DNA of 64,000 nt, from NCBI RefSeq assembly GCF_015354245.1, contig NZ_JADKYZ010000007.1, forward strand, positions 186,001 through 250,000, in the 5' to 3' direction. Below, piece by piece: positions 10,702 to 19,610 of this stretch. Source of the DNA: Diaphorobacter caeni (GTDB taxonomy: Bacteria; Pseudomonadota; Gammaproteobacteria; Burkholderiales; Burkholderiaceae_C). Every line of letters starts with the position of its first letter. Positions within the stretch are counted from its first letter, which is position 1. Below the pieces are notes generated by a model. The model made no database searches. It saw nothing but the letters and a program-made list of their open reading frames with translations, and had not been told where the DNA came from. The position numbers were made by a program, and so were the translations under genes.

Positions 10702-11550
10702 CGGTGAATGTGGGGTTCTGAAGCAATGAGCCAAGACGCATTGTGGCAAAGACGATGGACGCCAGCGCTCGTTTAGCCTCCGCCAGGGTGTCTAGGCGAA
10801 TGGACACATTCGGTGAAATCTAGCTGGCAATGTGCGGCCGGCGTGAACTCCCCCGAGACAGCCTGTTAACGAGGGGGCGTTGCTGACCTGAAAACAGCCA
10901 TTGGAGAAGTGGAGCCTTGTCGCTCTAAATCACCGCTATGACGCGGTGAGCGGTAGTTCGACCTGCGGCCATGAGAAGCAGCAATCGCTGCAATCCTGAC
11001 ATTCACAGGGGCCGTACGAATTCCTGCAATTTATTGAGTGCAGTTGCTGCTTTCGGCCAGGGCGGGGGCTCACCTAGTACTTGCAGATGAAACTGGCTGC
11101 ATCGACCTGATCATGGCATGTGTTGCCCAAGGTGTTTGATCTTGGCGCGTAGCGGATGCTTCTGCATTGCCTGCAGCGGATCGCATGGTTCAGATGTTAT
11201 CGCCGAAGCAAACCGCATCTTTGCTCTTGTGGTGGCCGATTCCGACGAGGTGGCAACCTTTGATGTATCCGCTTCGATTATTCAACCTGATTGGATTTTT
11301 AGCGCGGAGCCGGCAGTTGCAGTGCCCCAAATCTCGCAGGTGCTGGAGTGGCTGTCGCAACAAGATTCTCAGAAGGTGGATACGGTGCTATGGGTGACTT
11401 CGGGGTTGCCATTGACGCAGTCGGTTCGTCAATGGGTTGTTATCTCAACCGCAATTGGCTTGAGTGCGCACGATGTTCATACCTAGTGACGATGACTTTG
11501 CCGTTGGCATTTGCCTATGCCGTGGTAAACACCTGCAAGTGTTCGCGGAC
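10702..11550. other. Intergenic region without a convincing gene
   Basis: About 850 bases between the LysR gene and the TetR stop codon. An open frame at 11118-11486 on the plus strand (122 codons) is the longest. Its C-terminal half (from about 11190) has plausible amino-acid composition, for example VTSGLPLTQSVRQWVV, but it matches no family I recognise and has no clear ribosome site. It may be a decayed gene end. Nothing else is seen on either strand. Confidence 0.4.
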
Positions 11551-12174
11551 CTATTTGAGACCTTTCCCCGCGCAGTCCAACTTTGCCAACGAACCAATGA
11601 TGAGTGCATCCACGCCTTGAAGGAACTCTTCCTCCATCTCGGTTTCTTCAGCGGTCAGATCGGATTGGATGACAGGCTCCAACCGAGCTGCGGAATAGAC
11701 GGTGTCGGCGGCCGAGATGCAGAAGAAAGTCACGGTTGCGAGTAGCCAGCGTGACTGGTCCTTGCTGATGCCGTAGGCCTGGGCGATGTGCTCCTGATGT
11801 GCATCGATCTTCTCTAGCATGGCGGGGGTGGCGGCCAGTCTGCGGATCACATAAGGTGTCACGCCGGGGTGGGCTTTGACAAACTCCCTTACTGATGTGG
11901 TGAATACGTGCATGTATGCCTGCAAGTCCACCCGCTTTGGGTTGGAGGCTTGCGGCAGTTTCCAGCGGGTGAATATCTCTTCGGCGACCAGATGCTTGAG
12001 TGCTTCGAGACTCGGCACATGCTTGTAGAGTGCCATGTGGCTTACACCCAGAGCGGCAGCCACACCCACAAAGGTGATCTGTGGCAGACCGATTTCGATA
12101 CCGGCGTCCGCGATCTTTTCTCGGGTGATGGTGCGCGGTCGGCCGCGTGTGGATGGCAGCTTGCTTTGTGGCAT
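11551..12174 (-). CDS. TetR-family transcriptional regulator
   Basis: TetR-type repressor of 207 residues (start MPQSKLPSTRGRPRTI). The HTH domain covers about residues 15-60, with TREKIADAGIEIGLPQITFVG and the recognition segment AALGVSHMALYKHVPS. The rest is a helical ligand domain. It is divergent from the siderophore ABC operon. A 9-bp inverted repeat lies between the two genes over the operon promoter, which makes this protein the obvious candidate for binding it. A longer frame to 12231 adds residues without homology. Confidence 0.85.
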   Translation of the reverse strand: MPQSKLPSTRGRPRTITREKIADAGIEIGLPQITFVGVAAALGVSHMALYKHVPSLEALKHLVAEEIFTRWKLPQASNPKRVDLQAYMHVFTTSVREFVKAHPGVTPYVIRRLAATPAMLEKIDAHQEHIAQAYGISKDQSRWLLATVTFFCISAADTVYSAARLEPVIQSDLTAEETEMEEEFLQGVDALIIGSLAKLDCAGKGLK

Positions 12175-12247
12175 GTGAATTCCGTTGGGGAAGTTGATTG
12201 TCGTGCATTCACGTGGACTCGCTGAGGCCAAAACGATTTGCGCGACT

Positions 12248-12276
12248 GAATTAGTTTAGTATGATGCAACTAATTC
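12248..12276. promoter_or_regulatory. TetR-type operator overlapping the siderophore operon promoter
   Basis: Perfect inverted repeat GAATTAGTT (12248-12256) and AACTAATTC (12268-12276) with an 11-base centre. A sigma70-like promoter for the plus strand runs through it: TTGCGC at 12238-12243, 16-base spacer, TATGAT at 12260-12265 inside the operator centre. Binding would block the promoter, the usual arrangement for a divergent TetR gene. Confidence 0.75.
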
Positions 12277-12334
12277 GTGTTTCCATTTCGATCTGCAGTG
12301 ATGGATCGATGCTGATCATCTTCCTTTGCCTCGC

Positions 12335-14113
12335 ATGAGCACCCCAAACACGGTTGCAGGAGCAACCAAAGCCCCCAGTCCTATCGCGCGGATATTGCAA
12401 CCCATTCGTGGGCGTCTGATGGCTGCGGCAGTGTTGGCAGCGCTGGGCACCATGCTCACGTTGGTGCCGCTGGCGGCCATTGCACAAATTGCCAGCGATG
12501 CGCTTGCGGGTGTGAAGAGTGACGTATGGCGCGTTCTGGGCGTCAGCCTCGGCGCGATGTTTGTGGGCATGGCGTTGGTCTTTGCGGGCGAGTTGCTCGC
12601 GCATGTGGCGGACAACAGCCTCACCAGCGATCTGCGTGTGGCCGTCGCCAAACGGTTGTCTCAGGTGCCGCTGGGCTGGTTCGTCAATCGGTCCTCAGGC
12701 GAGGTCAAACAGGCCATGCAGGACGACATCGCCACACTGCACAGCCTGACGGCGCATTTCTACACGGCGGTGGGCCGTGCCTTGGGAGCCATTGCAATCT
12801 CGGTCGTCTATCTGTTGGCGCTCGATTGGCGCATGGCGTTGATTACGCTTTTACCGTTTCCCGGCTTCTTTCTTTTCCTCAAAAGGGCCATGAAAGCCAG
12901 TGGCGCGAACATGAATGAGTTCGTTGCCCGACTCGGGCGCATCAACAGTGCAACGGTCGAGTTCGCGGGGTCCATGCCGGTGGTCAAAGCGTTTGGTGAT
13001 GGTGGACGGGCTCACGCGGGCTTTCGCGATGCTGTCGACGCCTTTGCGCAGGCCTTCACGGACTTCACGCGGCCGCTCGTGATCTCGATGGCACATGCCC
13101 ATGCCTTGATCACACCAGTGACGGTGCTGGGTGTGGTGCTGGCGAGCGGCGCGCTGTTTGTCGGCATGGCCTGGACGACTTCCGCGCAGGTATTGCCCTT
13201 TGCGTTGGTGGCTCCGGGGATCTGTGCTCCGCTGCTGTTGCTGCACACCTTGCTGCACGATCTGCAAAGCGCTGCAGGTGCCGCTCAGCGGGTGATAGTC
13301 TTGCTGGACACCCCCACATTGCCGCAACCTGCGCCCGCTCTACAGCAAGTGCCGCAGTGCAACAGGGTACGTTTCGAACAAGTGAGCTACGGCTACGCGC
13401 AAGAGCATGCTGTGATTCGCGACATCAACATGGACCTTCAGCCTGGAACGGTCACTGCCATCGTGGGTCCATCGGGCGCGGGCAAATCGACGTTGGCGCG
13501 CCTGCTACTGCGCTTCTTCGATCCCACGCAGGGGCGCATCACGCTCGGGGGAGTCGATCTTCGGAACATGGACAGCGCAGTGCTCTATCAACGCATCGGC
13601 TTTGTCCTTCAAGAGGTGCGGCTGATTCACGCCAGCGTGCGCGAGAACATCGCACTGGGACGGTTGAATGCCAGTCAGCAAGACATCGAAGCCGCCGCAC
13701 GCGCATCCAACATCCATGAACGCATTCTGGCATTGCCGCGCGGCTATGACTCGGTAGTGGGAGAAGATGCGCAACTCTCCGGCGGGGAGCGCCAGCGCGT
13801 GAGCATCGCCCGCGCCGTGCTGCTCGATCCCCCTGTATTGGTGCTCGATGAGGCAACGGCATCGGCCGACTCGGAGAATGAAGTGGCGATTCAGGAAGCG
13901 CTGTCGCGCTTTGCGCAGGGTCGCACCTTGCTGGTGATTGCCCATCGACTGGATACCGTCATGCATGCGGACCAAATTCTGGTGTTGGAAAGCGGAGTGA
14001 TCAGCGAGCAAGGCCAACATGCCGAGCTGATGGCGCAAGACGGTCTCTACGCACGGCTTTGGCGAATGGGCGGATGCGCCGCGTCTTCGCAGAAGGCGAG
14101 CACTCCATGCTGA
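12335..14113 (+). CDS. ABC half-transporter, siderophore type (membrane + ATPase), first subunit
   Basis: Exporter-fold ABC protein of 592 residues with an N-terminal six-helix membrane domain (about 20-310) and a C-terminal ATPase: Walker A GPSGAGKST near 378, signature LSGGERQR near 481, Walker B VLVLDEAT near 502, and the switch His in VIAHRLDT. It resembles the paired YbtP/YbtQ and IrtA/IrtB transporters, which have an exporter fold but move ferric siderophores inward. It overlaps the next gene by 7 bases (ATG 14107, stop 14111-14113), so a heterodimer is likely. Start 12335 is the first ATG in frame; a TTG at 12326 is possible. Confidence 0.85.
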   Translation: MSTPNTVAGATKAPSPIARILQPIRGRLMAAAVLAALGTMLTLVPLAAIAQIASDALAGVKSDVWRVLGVSLGAMFVGMALVFAGELLAHVADNSLTSDLRVAVAKRLSQVPLGWFVNRSSGEVKQAMQDDIATLHSLTAHFYTAVGRALGAIAISVVYLLALDWRMALITLLPFPGFFLFLKRAMKASGANMNEFVARLGRINSATVEFAGSMPVVKAFGDGGRAHAGFRDAVDAFAQAFTDFTRPLVISMAHAHALITPVTVLGVVLASGALFVGMAWTTSAQVLPFALVAPGICAPLLLLHTLLHDLQSAAGAAQRVIVLLDTPTLPQPAPALQQVPQCNRVRFEQVSYGYAQEHAVIRDINMDLQPGTVTAIVGPSGAGKSTLARLLLRFFDPTQGRITLGGVDLRNMDSAVLYQRIGFVLQEVRLIHASVRENIALGRLNASQQDIEAAARASNIHERILALPRGYDSVVGEDAQLSGGERQRVSIARAVLLDPPVLVLDEATASADSENEVAIQEALSRFAQGRTLLVIAHRLDTVMHADQILVLESGVISEQGQHAELMAQDGLYARLWRMGGCAASSQKASTPC

Positions 14114-15867
14114 GTACCTTTGTGCGTTTGCTCGGAGGGGAGACGCGACTTCTGCGTCGATATGTCGGATTGGCGCTGGCCTATGGCGTACTTTGCGGGT
14201 TGACGGTCGCCACCTTGATTCCACTGTTCACTGGTTTGCTGCAGGGCGATGTGCATTCAGCGTTGCCATGGCTGGGGGTGTTGATGGCGGGTGTACTCGC
14301 GTCGTGGATCGCCCGTCGCCATGTCGAACAGGCGGGTGTGCGTGTCGGCGTGGCCGTGCTTCAAAGCGGACGGCATCGCCTCGGCGCTCATGCAGCGCGG
14401 CTGCCGGTGGGTTGGTTCACGCCCCAGAACACCGCGCGCATCGGACATGTGGTCACACAGGGAATGATGAGCGTGGCGCAACTTCCCGCCCATGTGTTCA
14501 CGCCCGTCATCTGCGGTGTGGTAATGCCGCTGGTGATGGTTGGGTCACTGTGGGCGCTCAAGCCCATGCTTGGCATCATCGCACTGGTGGCGTTGCCCTT
14601 GCTCGCGGGCGTGTTCGCACTGACATCGCATGTGGCGCGACGTGCCGACGCAGCGTTTCAGAAAGACTTTGCCCAATCGAGCCAGCGCATGGTGGAGTTC
14701 GCGCAGGCCCAATCGGTACTGCGCGCGTTCAACGGCGAGGGCGCAAGCATCCGGTTTCTGGAACAGGCGGTGGCGCAACAGCGGCAATCAGGCCTGCGAC
14801 TGATTGTGCTGTCTGCCCTGTCCACCGTGCTCAATGCCTGGGCTGTGCAAGCAGTGTTAGCAGTGCTGCTGATGGCCGCGGTGGGGTGGCTGACGAGCGG
14901 AGAACTGGGAGCAGGCGAGGTCGTTGCGGTCGTCGTCTCCTTGCTGCTCATCGTTCGCTTCATCGAGCCCTTGCTGGAGGTGGCTGGGTACGCTGAAGTG
15001 CTGCGCAGTGCGCGTGGACAACTCGATGATGTGCAGGCCCTATTCGATGCACTGACCTTGCCTCAGCCCGACATGCCGCAAATTCCTCGGGATGCATCGG
15101 TGGATCTGCAGGATTTGCGCTTCCGTTATGCGCCCGACGAGGCGGAGGTGCTGCATGGCGTGAACATTCACGTACCTGTTGGCAGCATGACGGCGCTGAT
15201 CGGCTCTTCGGGCTCGGGCAAGTCCACGGTCATGCGGCTGATTGCGCGCTTCTTCGATGCGGACCACGGCAGCGTTCGGCTGGGTGGTGTCGACGTGCGT
15301 CACATGACCGACGAGGCGTTGGCCGCACAGATCAGCCAGATCTTTCAGGACAGTTATCTGCTTGGCGGCAGCATTGCCGACAACATCCGCATGGGCAAGC
15401 CGGGAGCCACCGATCAAGAAGTACTGCTGGCCGCGCAGCAAGCAGGTGTCGCAGAAATCATCGCGCGTCTGCCAGAAGGCCTGGACACGCAGGTGGGCGA
15501 GGGTGGGGCGCGTCTGTCCGGTGGCGAGCGTCAGCGCATCGCCATTGCACGAGCATTGATCAAGGATGCTCCGATTCTGCTGGTGGACGAAGCCACGGCG
15601 GCGCTCGATGCCGAAAATCAGGCGGCGATTGGGCAGACCCTCGAACGCTTGCGCGGTCGGCGCACGCTGATTGTGATCGCACACCAACTCTCCACCGTGG
15701 CCATGGCCGATCAAATCGTGATGCTCGAAGAGGGCCGCGTCGTGGAGTACGGATCGCCAGCGCAGTTGCTGCAGCAAGGCGGCCGCTATGCGCAGTTCCT
15801 GAACCAGCGAAAAGCCTCGAAAGGCTGGCGCATTGCGTCGGTACTCAAGGATGGGGAACCCGGTTGA
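14107..15867 (+). CDS. ABC half-transporter, siderophore type (membrane + ATPase), second subunit
   Basis: Partner of the preceding ABC protein, 586 residues, with the same architecture: membrane domain (about 20-320), Walker A GSSGSGKST near 365, signature LSGGERQR near 470, Walker B ILLVDEAT near 490, and H-loop VIAHQLST. The ATG at 14107 lies within the end of the first subunit gene, indicating translational coupling. Its own stop TGA shares the A with the ATG of the permease gene (15867). By analogy with YbtQ/IrtB, the pair probably handles a ferric siderophore at the inner membrane; export of a siderophore or drug cannot be excluded. Confidence 0.85.
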   Translation: MLSTFVRLLGGETRLLRRYVGLALAYGVLCGLTVATLIPLFTGLLQGDVHSALPWLGVLMAGVLASWIARRHVEQAGVRVGVAVLQSGRHRLGAHAARLPVGWFTPQNTARIGHVVTQGMMSVAQLPAHVFTPVICGVVMPLVMVGSLWALKPMLGIIALVALPLLAGVFALTSHVARRADAAFQKDFAQSSQRMVEFAQAQSVLRAFNGEGASIRFLEQAVAQQRQSGLRLIVLSALSTVLNAWAVQAVLAVLLMAAVGWLTSGELGAGEVVAVVVSLLLIVRFIEPLLEVAGYAEVLRSARGQLDDVQALFDALTLPQPDMPQIPRDASVDLQDLRFRYAPDEAEVLHGVNIHVPVGSMTALIGSSGSGKSTVMRLIARFFDADHGSVRLGGVDVRHMTDEALAAQISQIFQDSYLLGGSIADNIRMGKPGATDQEVLLAAQQAGVAEIIARLPEGLDTQVGEGGARLSGGERQRIAIARALIKDAPILLVDEATAALDAENQAAIGQTLERLRGRRTLIVIAHQLSTVAMADQIVMLEEGRVVEYGSPAQLLQQGGRYAQFLNQRKASKGWRIASVLKDGEPG

Positions 15868-16808
15868 TGCGTGCGCGTGGGTTGATCCTTTTCGCGGTGC
15901 TTTGCGTTGCATCGCTGCTGCTGGGAGCCCGTCAGATGGCGTGGTCTCAGCTATGGACGTTCTCGGGCGATGCATGGTTGACGCTGACCGCCAGTCGTCT
16001 GCCCCGACTGGCCGCGCTGATTTTGACGGGCGTCGGGCTGGCTGTATGCGGTGTAATCCTGCAGCACATCGTGCGCAACAGGTTTGTCGAACCGGGAACG
16101 ACAGGCGGTTTGGATGCAGCCAAGCTCGGCATTCTGGTTTCGTTGACCGTGGTGCCAGCCGCGAGCACCACCAGCCGGATGCTGTTCGCACTGGCTTTTT
16201 GTCTGGCGGCAAGTCTGCTGTACGTTGCCATCATTAGGCGCATCCGGTTTCGCAACACGGTGCTGGTTCCTGTCGTCGGCCTCATGTATGGCAGCGTGCT
16301 CAGCGCAATTGCCGAGTTCTACGCGTATCACCACAACATCCTGCAAAGCATGCAGGGCTGGTTGCTGGGCGACTTCTCGCGCATCGTGCAGGGGCACTAC
16401 GAAATCCTCTACATCATCCTGCCGGTCGTCGTTCTCGCCTATCTCTATGCCCACCGTTTCACGGTTTTGGGCATGGGCGAAGACATGGCCGCAAGTCTGG
16501 GCCTGGGATACACCGCGACCGCCATGGTCGGCCTGACTCTGGTGGCCGTAACGGTTTCTGCCACCGTCATCGCGGTGGGGGCGATTCCATTCATCGGGCT
16601 CGTCATTCCTCAGTGGGTTGCGATGCGACGTGGTGACAACCTCCAGCACACATTGCCTTTGGTGGCGCTGGGCGGCGCATCGTTGCTCCTGACTTGCGAC
16701 ATCATCGGTCGTTTGCTGATCCACCCATTCGAAGTGCCCATCGGGCTCACCGCTGGTGCTGTGGGCGGCGTGCTGTTCCTCGTGCTGATACTGCGGGGAA
16801 TCCGGTGA
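15867..16808 (+). CDS. Iron-siderophore ABC transporter permease (FecCD family), first
   Basis: FecCD-family inner-membrane permease of 313 residues with about eight to nine hydrophobic segments. The family signatures LPRLAALILTGVGLAVCGVILQHIV, FVEPGTTGGLDAAKLG and the late AVGAIPFIGLVIPQ segment are present. It resembles the first permease of the petrobactin/anguibactin-type importers (YclN, FatD, VctD). The start at 15867 shares one base with the previous stop, and its own stop shares one base with the next start at 16808, as in a tightly packed operon. Confidence 0.88.
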   Translation: MRARGLILFAVLCVASLLLGARQMAWSQLWTFSGDAWLTLTASRLPRLAALILTGVGLAVCGVILQHIVRNRFVEPGTTGGLDAAKLGILVSLTVVPAASTTSRMLFALAFCLAASLLYVAIIRRIRFRNTVLVPVVGLMYGSVLSAIAEFYAYHHNILQSMQGWLLGDFSRIVQGHYEILYIILPVVVLAYLYAHRFTVLGMGEDMAASLGLGYTATAMVGLTLVAVTVSATVIAVGAIPFIGLVIPQWVAMRRGDNLQHTLPLVALGGASLLLTCDIIGRLLIHPFEVPIGLTAGAVGGVLFLVLILRGIR

Positions 16809-17761
16809 TGCGCACCAGAACCCGTTGGAGCGTGGCCATATGGCTTTCGCTCATCGCTTTGGCTGCCACCTTCGTGTTGCGGGGATCGGGCCTCGACCTC
16901 GACTATGTGATTCCCAAGCGATTGGTCCGACTTGCGGCAATGGTCATTGGAGGCATCTGCGTAGCCGTGTCGTCCATCATTTTCCAGACGCTGGTGGGCA
17001 ACCGCATTCTGACGCCCGCCATCATGGGCTACGAAGCGGTCTACTTACTGTGGCAGTCGATGCTGCTTTTGCTGCTCGGAACGCACGGCCTGGCCATGCT
17101 CGGGGTGCAAGGCAATTTCTTTGTGTCCATTGTGTTGATGCTGGGCTATTCGTGGCTGCTGAACCGGTGGTTGCTGCGCCGGGGCAAGGGCGATGTCTAT
17201 GTCCTGCTGTTGTTGGGGTTGGTGCTGACCATGGTGATAGGCACGTTCACCCAGTTTGTGCAACTGCGCATCAGCCCCGGCGAGTTTGCGGTGTTTCAGG
17301 GACTGAGCTACGCCTCGTTCAACCGCGCCCAACCAGAAACACTGATGTACGCAGCGCTGGCGGTGGTGGCCGTCAGCGTGGTGATCCGCCGCACGTTGCC
17401 AGTGCTCGATGTGCTCGCGCTGGGCCGCGATCAGGCGATCTCGCTGGGGGTGCCCCAGCCCGCGTACCTGCGGCTTCATCTCGCACTGATTGCCGTGCTG
17501 GTTGCGGTCTCCACCAGCCTCATAGGGCCGACGGCGTTCATGGGCATCTTCGTCGCCAACCTCGTCTTCGCGCTGGCACCTGGTGCCCGGCACCGCCAGT
17601 CACTGCCGCTCGGCAGTGTCGTGGCCATCGGAATTTTCCTCGTCGCTCAACTGCTCGTCGAGCATGTCTTCAACTACAAGACCACCGTCAGCATTCTCGT
17701 CAATCTGGTGTGCGGTGTGTACTTTCTCGCGCTGATCACGCGTGCGCGAGGCAATCCATGA
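16808..17761 (+). CDS. Iron-siderophore ABC transporter permease (FecCD family), second
   Basis: Second FecCD-family permease, 317 residues, hydrophobic throughout. It has RLVRLAAMVIGGICVAVSSIIFQTLVGNR near the N-terminus, NRILTPAIMGYEAVYL, and the coupling region LALGRDQAISLGVP that contacts the ATPase, followed by the TAFMGIFVANLVF segment. It resembles YclO, FatC and VctG. It pairs with the preceding permease. Start 16808 overlaps the upstream stop by one base; a longer frame from 16694 lies wholly inside the previous gene and is rejected. Confidence 0.88.
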   Translation: MRTRTRWSVAIWLSLIALAATFVLRGSGLDLDYVIPKRLVRLAAMVIGGICVAVSSIIFQTLVGNRILTPAIMGYEAVYLLWQSMLLLLLGTHGLAMLGVQGNFFVSIVLMLGYSWLLNRWLLRRGKGDVYVLLLLGLVLTMVIGTFTQFVQLRISPGEFAVFQGLSYASFNRAQPETLMYAALAVVAVSVVIRRTLPVLDVLALGRDQAISLGVPQPAYLRLHLALIAVLVAVSTSLIGPTAFMGIFVANLVFALAPGARHRQSLPLGSVVAIGIFLVAQLLVEHVFNYKTTVSILVNLVCGVYFLALITRARGNP

Positions 17762-18543
17762 TCACTGTCCGCCATCTTCAGAAATCGTACGGTGACAAGA
17801 CCGTCCTTTCCGCCGTGAGCGCGGAGTTTCCTGCGCAGCGTGTCACCTCGCTGATCGGCCCGAACGGCGCTGGCAAGTCCACTTTGCTGATGTTGATGGC
17901 ACGCCTGCTGGAGCCAAGCGGCGGCGTGATCGAACTGCAGGGGCGCAGCGTCGCGGACATCCCGACGGTCGACTACGCCAAGCGCGTCGCCACGCTGCGC
18001 CAATCGCCCGGATTCAACATGCGCTTGACGGTGCAGGAGCTGGTGGAGTTCGGCCGTTTTCCGCACAGCCGGGGCACACTGACAGATCTGGATCTGCACG
18101 CGCGCGATGAGGCCATCGAATTCCTGTCGCTCGGCTCTCTGCGCCATGCCTACATCGATGAGATCAGCGGTGGTCAGCGCCAGATGGCATTTCTCGCCAT
18201 GACCATCGCCCAGCAGACCGATGTGCTGCTGCTTGATGAGCCGCTCAACAACCTTGACATGAAGCATGCGGTGCAGATCATGCAGGCGTTGCGTCGTCTG
18301 TGCGACGAGCAGGGCCGCACCGTGATTCTGGTGATTCACGACATCAATTTCGCGGCCAACTATTCGGACCACATCGTCGCGCTCAAGGGTGGCTCTTTGC
18401 ACTTCAGCGGCCCGACAGACGAGGTCGTGACCGAGGCGCGCCTATCCAATCTGTACGAGCTCGATTTTGAGGTCACCCGAAACGAGCGCGGCTACGTCTG
18501 CAATTACTTCACATCCACAGGACCAAAGGGAAATAGATCATGA
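17758..18543 (+). CDS. Iron-siderophore ABC transporter ATPase
   Basis: Cytoplasmic ATP-binding subunit of 261 residues for the two FecCD permeases. Walker A GPNGAGKST is near residue 38, the Q-loop follows in RQSPGFNMRLTVQELVEFGRFPHS, then signature ISGGQRQMAFLAM near 138, Walker B VLLLDEPLNNLD near 158, and H-loop VIHDINFA. The AFLAMTIAQ extension of the signature is typical of the YclP/VctC branch. It begins at 17758 (ATGA overlap with the permease stop) and ends in another ATGA overlap with the binding-protein gene. Confidence 0.9.
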   Translation: MITVRHLQKSYGDKTVLSAVSAEFPAQRVTSLIGPNGAGKSTLLMLMARLLEPSGGVIELQGRSVADIPTVDYAKRVATLRQSPGFNMRLTVQELVEFGRFPHSRGTLTDLDLHARDEAIEFLSLGSLRHAYIDEISGGQRQMAFLAMTIAQQTDVLLLDEPLNNLDMKHAVQIMQALRRLCDEQGRTVILVIHDINFAANYSDHIVALKGGSLHFSGPTDEVVTEARLSNLYELDFEVTRNERGYVCNYFTSTGPKGNRS

Positions 18544-19481
18544 AACTGGCACGCAGACAATTCGTGCTCTCCACCGTGGCTGGCCTTGCGCTGTGCGGCC
18601 TGCCCAGCGCCGCAAGCGCCTACGAGCCGGTCACCATCCAGCACAGAATGGGAACCACCGTCATCAAACGACTGCCGCAGCGTGCGGCGGCGCTGGAGAT
18701 GAACGAGGTGGACTTTCTCGACCAGCTCGGCGTGCCGGTGGCGGGCATGGTCAAGGACTATGTGCCGCATTTTCTTGCCAAGTACAAGGCGGATGCCAAG
18801 GTCCAGGATCTTGGTGCCATCGTGCAGCCCAATCTCGAACGGGTGCATGCGCTGCGGCCCGACCTGATTCTGATGACGCCGATTCAGGCCAATCATTATC
18901 AGGAACTCGCCGAAATCGCTCCCACGCTGCACTACGACGTGGACTTCAAGAACAGCGAAAAGGGACATATCGAAGTCGTCAAAGCCCACTTGCAGATGCT
19001 GGGCCGCATCTTCGAGAAGGAAAGTCTCGCCATGGACAAAGCCGCAGCGCTGGACGCCAAGGTGCAGCAAGCCAGACGAGTGACGGAAGGCCGTCCCGAG
19101 AAAGCCCTGATCGTGCTTCACAACAACGGTGCATTCAGTTTGTTCGGTGTGCATTCGCGCTACGGCTTCGTGTTCAGTGCACTGGGCGTCAAGCCTGCCA
19201 GCGCGGCGGTTGAAACGAGCTTGCATGGTCAGCCGATCTCCAGCGAGTTCATTCAACAGGCCAACCCCGACATCTTGTATGTGGTGGATCGCACGGCCGT
19301 CATGGAGCGTCGCCCGGTCATGAATGCCGAGAACATCGCCAACCCTCTGCTGCTTCAGACCAAGGCGTGGAAGAACAACCGCGTCGTCTTTGTCGATGCC
19401 GATGCCTGGTACATCACCGGCGCAAGTCCCACTTCGCTGAGCCTGTTGATTGACGACGTCGTCAAGGGTTATCAGCGCTGA
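18540..19481 (+). CDS. Siderophore-binding periplasmic protein
   Basis: Substrate-binding protein of 313 residues (helical backbone metal receptor fold, FatB/CeuE/YclQ-like). The signal peptide MKLARRQFVLSTVAGLALCG ends near ASA-Y. It contains ARRQFVL, close to a twin-arginine motif, so Tat export is conceivable. Later features are NEVDFLDQLGVPVAGM, VQPNLERVHALRPDLILM, NNGAFSLFGVHSRYGF (the family has a near-identical GxFSxFGxxSRxG block) and a C-terminal SPTSLSLLIDDV. It delivers the ferric siderophore to the two permeases. Start 18540 overlaps the ATPase stop by four bases. Confidence 0.87.
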   Translation: MKLARRQFVLSTVAGLALCGLPSAASAYEPVTIQHRMGTTVIKRLPQRAAALEMNEVDFLDQLGVPVAGMVKDYVPHFLAKYKADAKVQDLGAIVQPNLERVHALRPDLILMTPIQANHYQELAEIAPTLHYDVDFKNSEKGHIEVVKAHLQMLGRIFEKESLAMDKAAALDAKVQQARRVTEGRPEKALIVLHNNGAFSLFGVHSRYGFVFSALGVKPASAAVETSLHGQPISSEFIQQANPDILYVVDRTAVMERRPVMNAENIANPLLLQTKAWKNNRVVFVDADAWYITGASPTSLSLLIDDVVKGYQR

Positions 19482-19610
19482 ACCCATTTCTCCGGTTTCG
19501 ATTACCTCAGCACTTGCTTCATCACTCGGTAGCCAGGCCTCACCAAGCCAAGCCAAAAGAACTCCATTCAACGATTCGATATCCCGTTTCATTCAAAAGA
19601 GGAACTTGGC

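Noticed and set aside
6104-12300. Complete integrative element at tRNA-Val
   Set aside because: No integrase and no second copy of the tRNA 3' end found, so only a possible island is noted.
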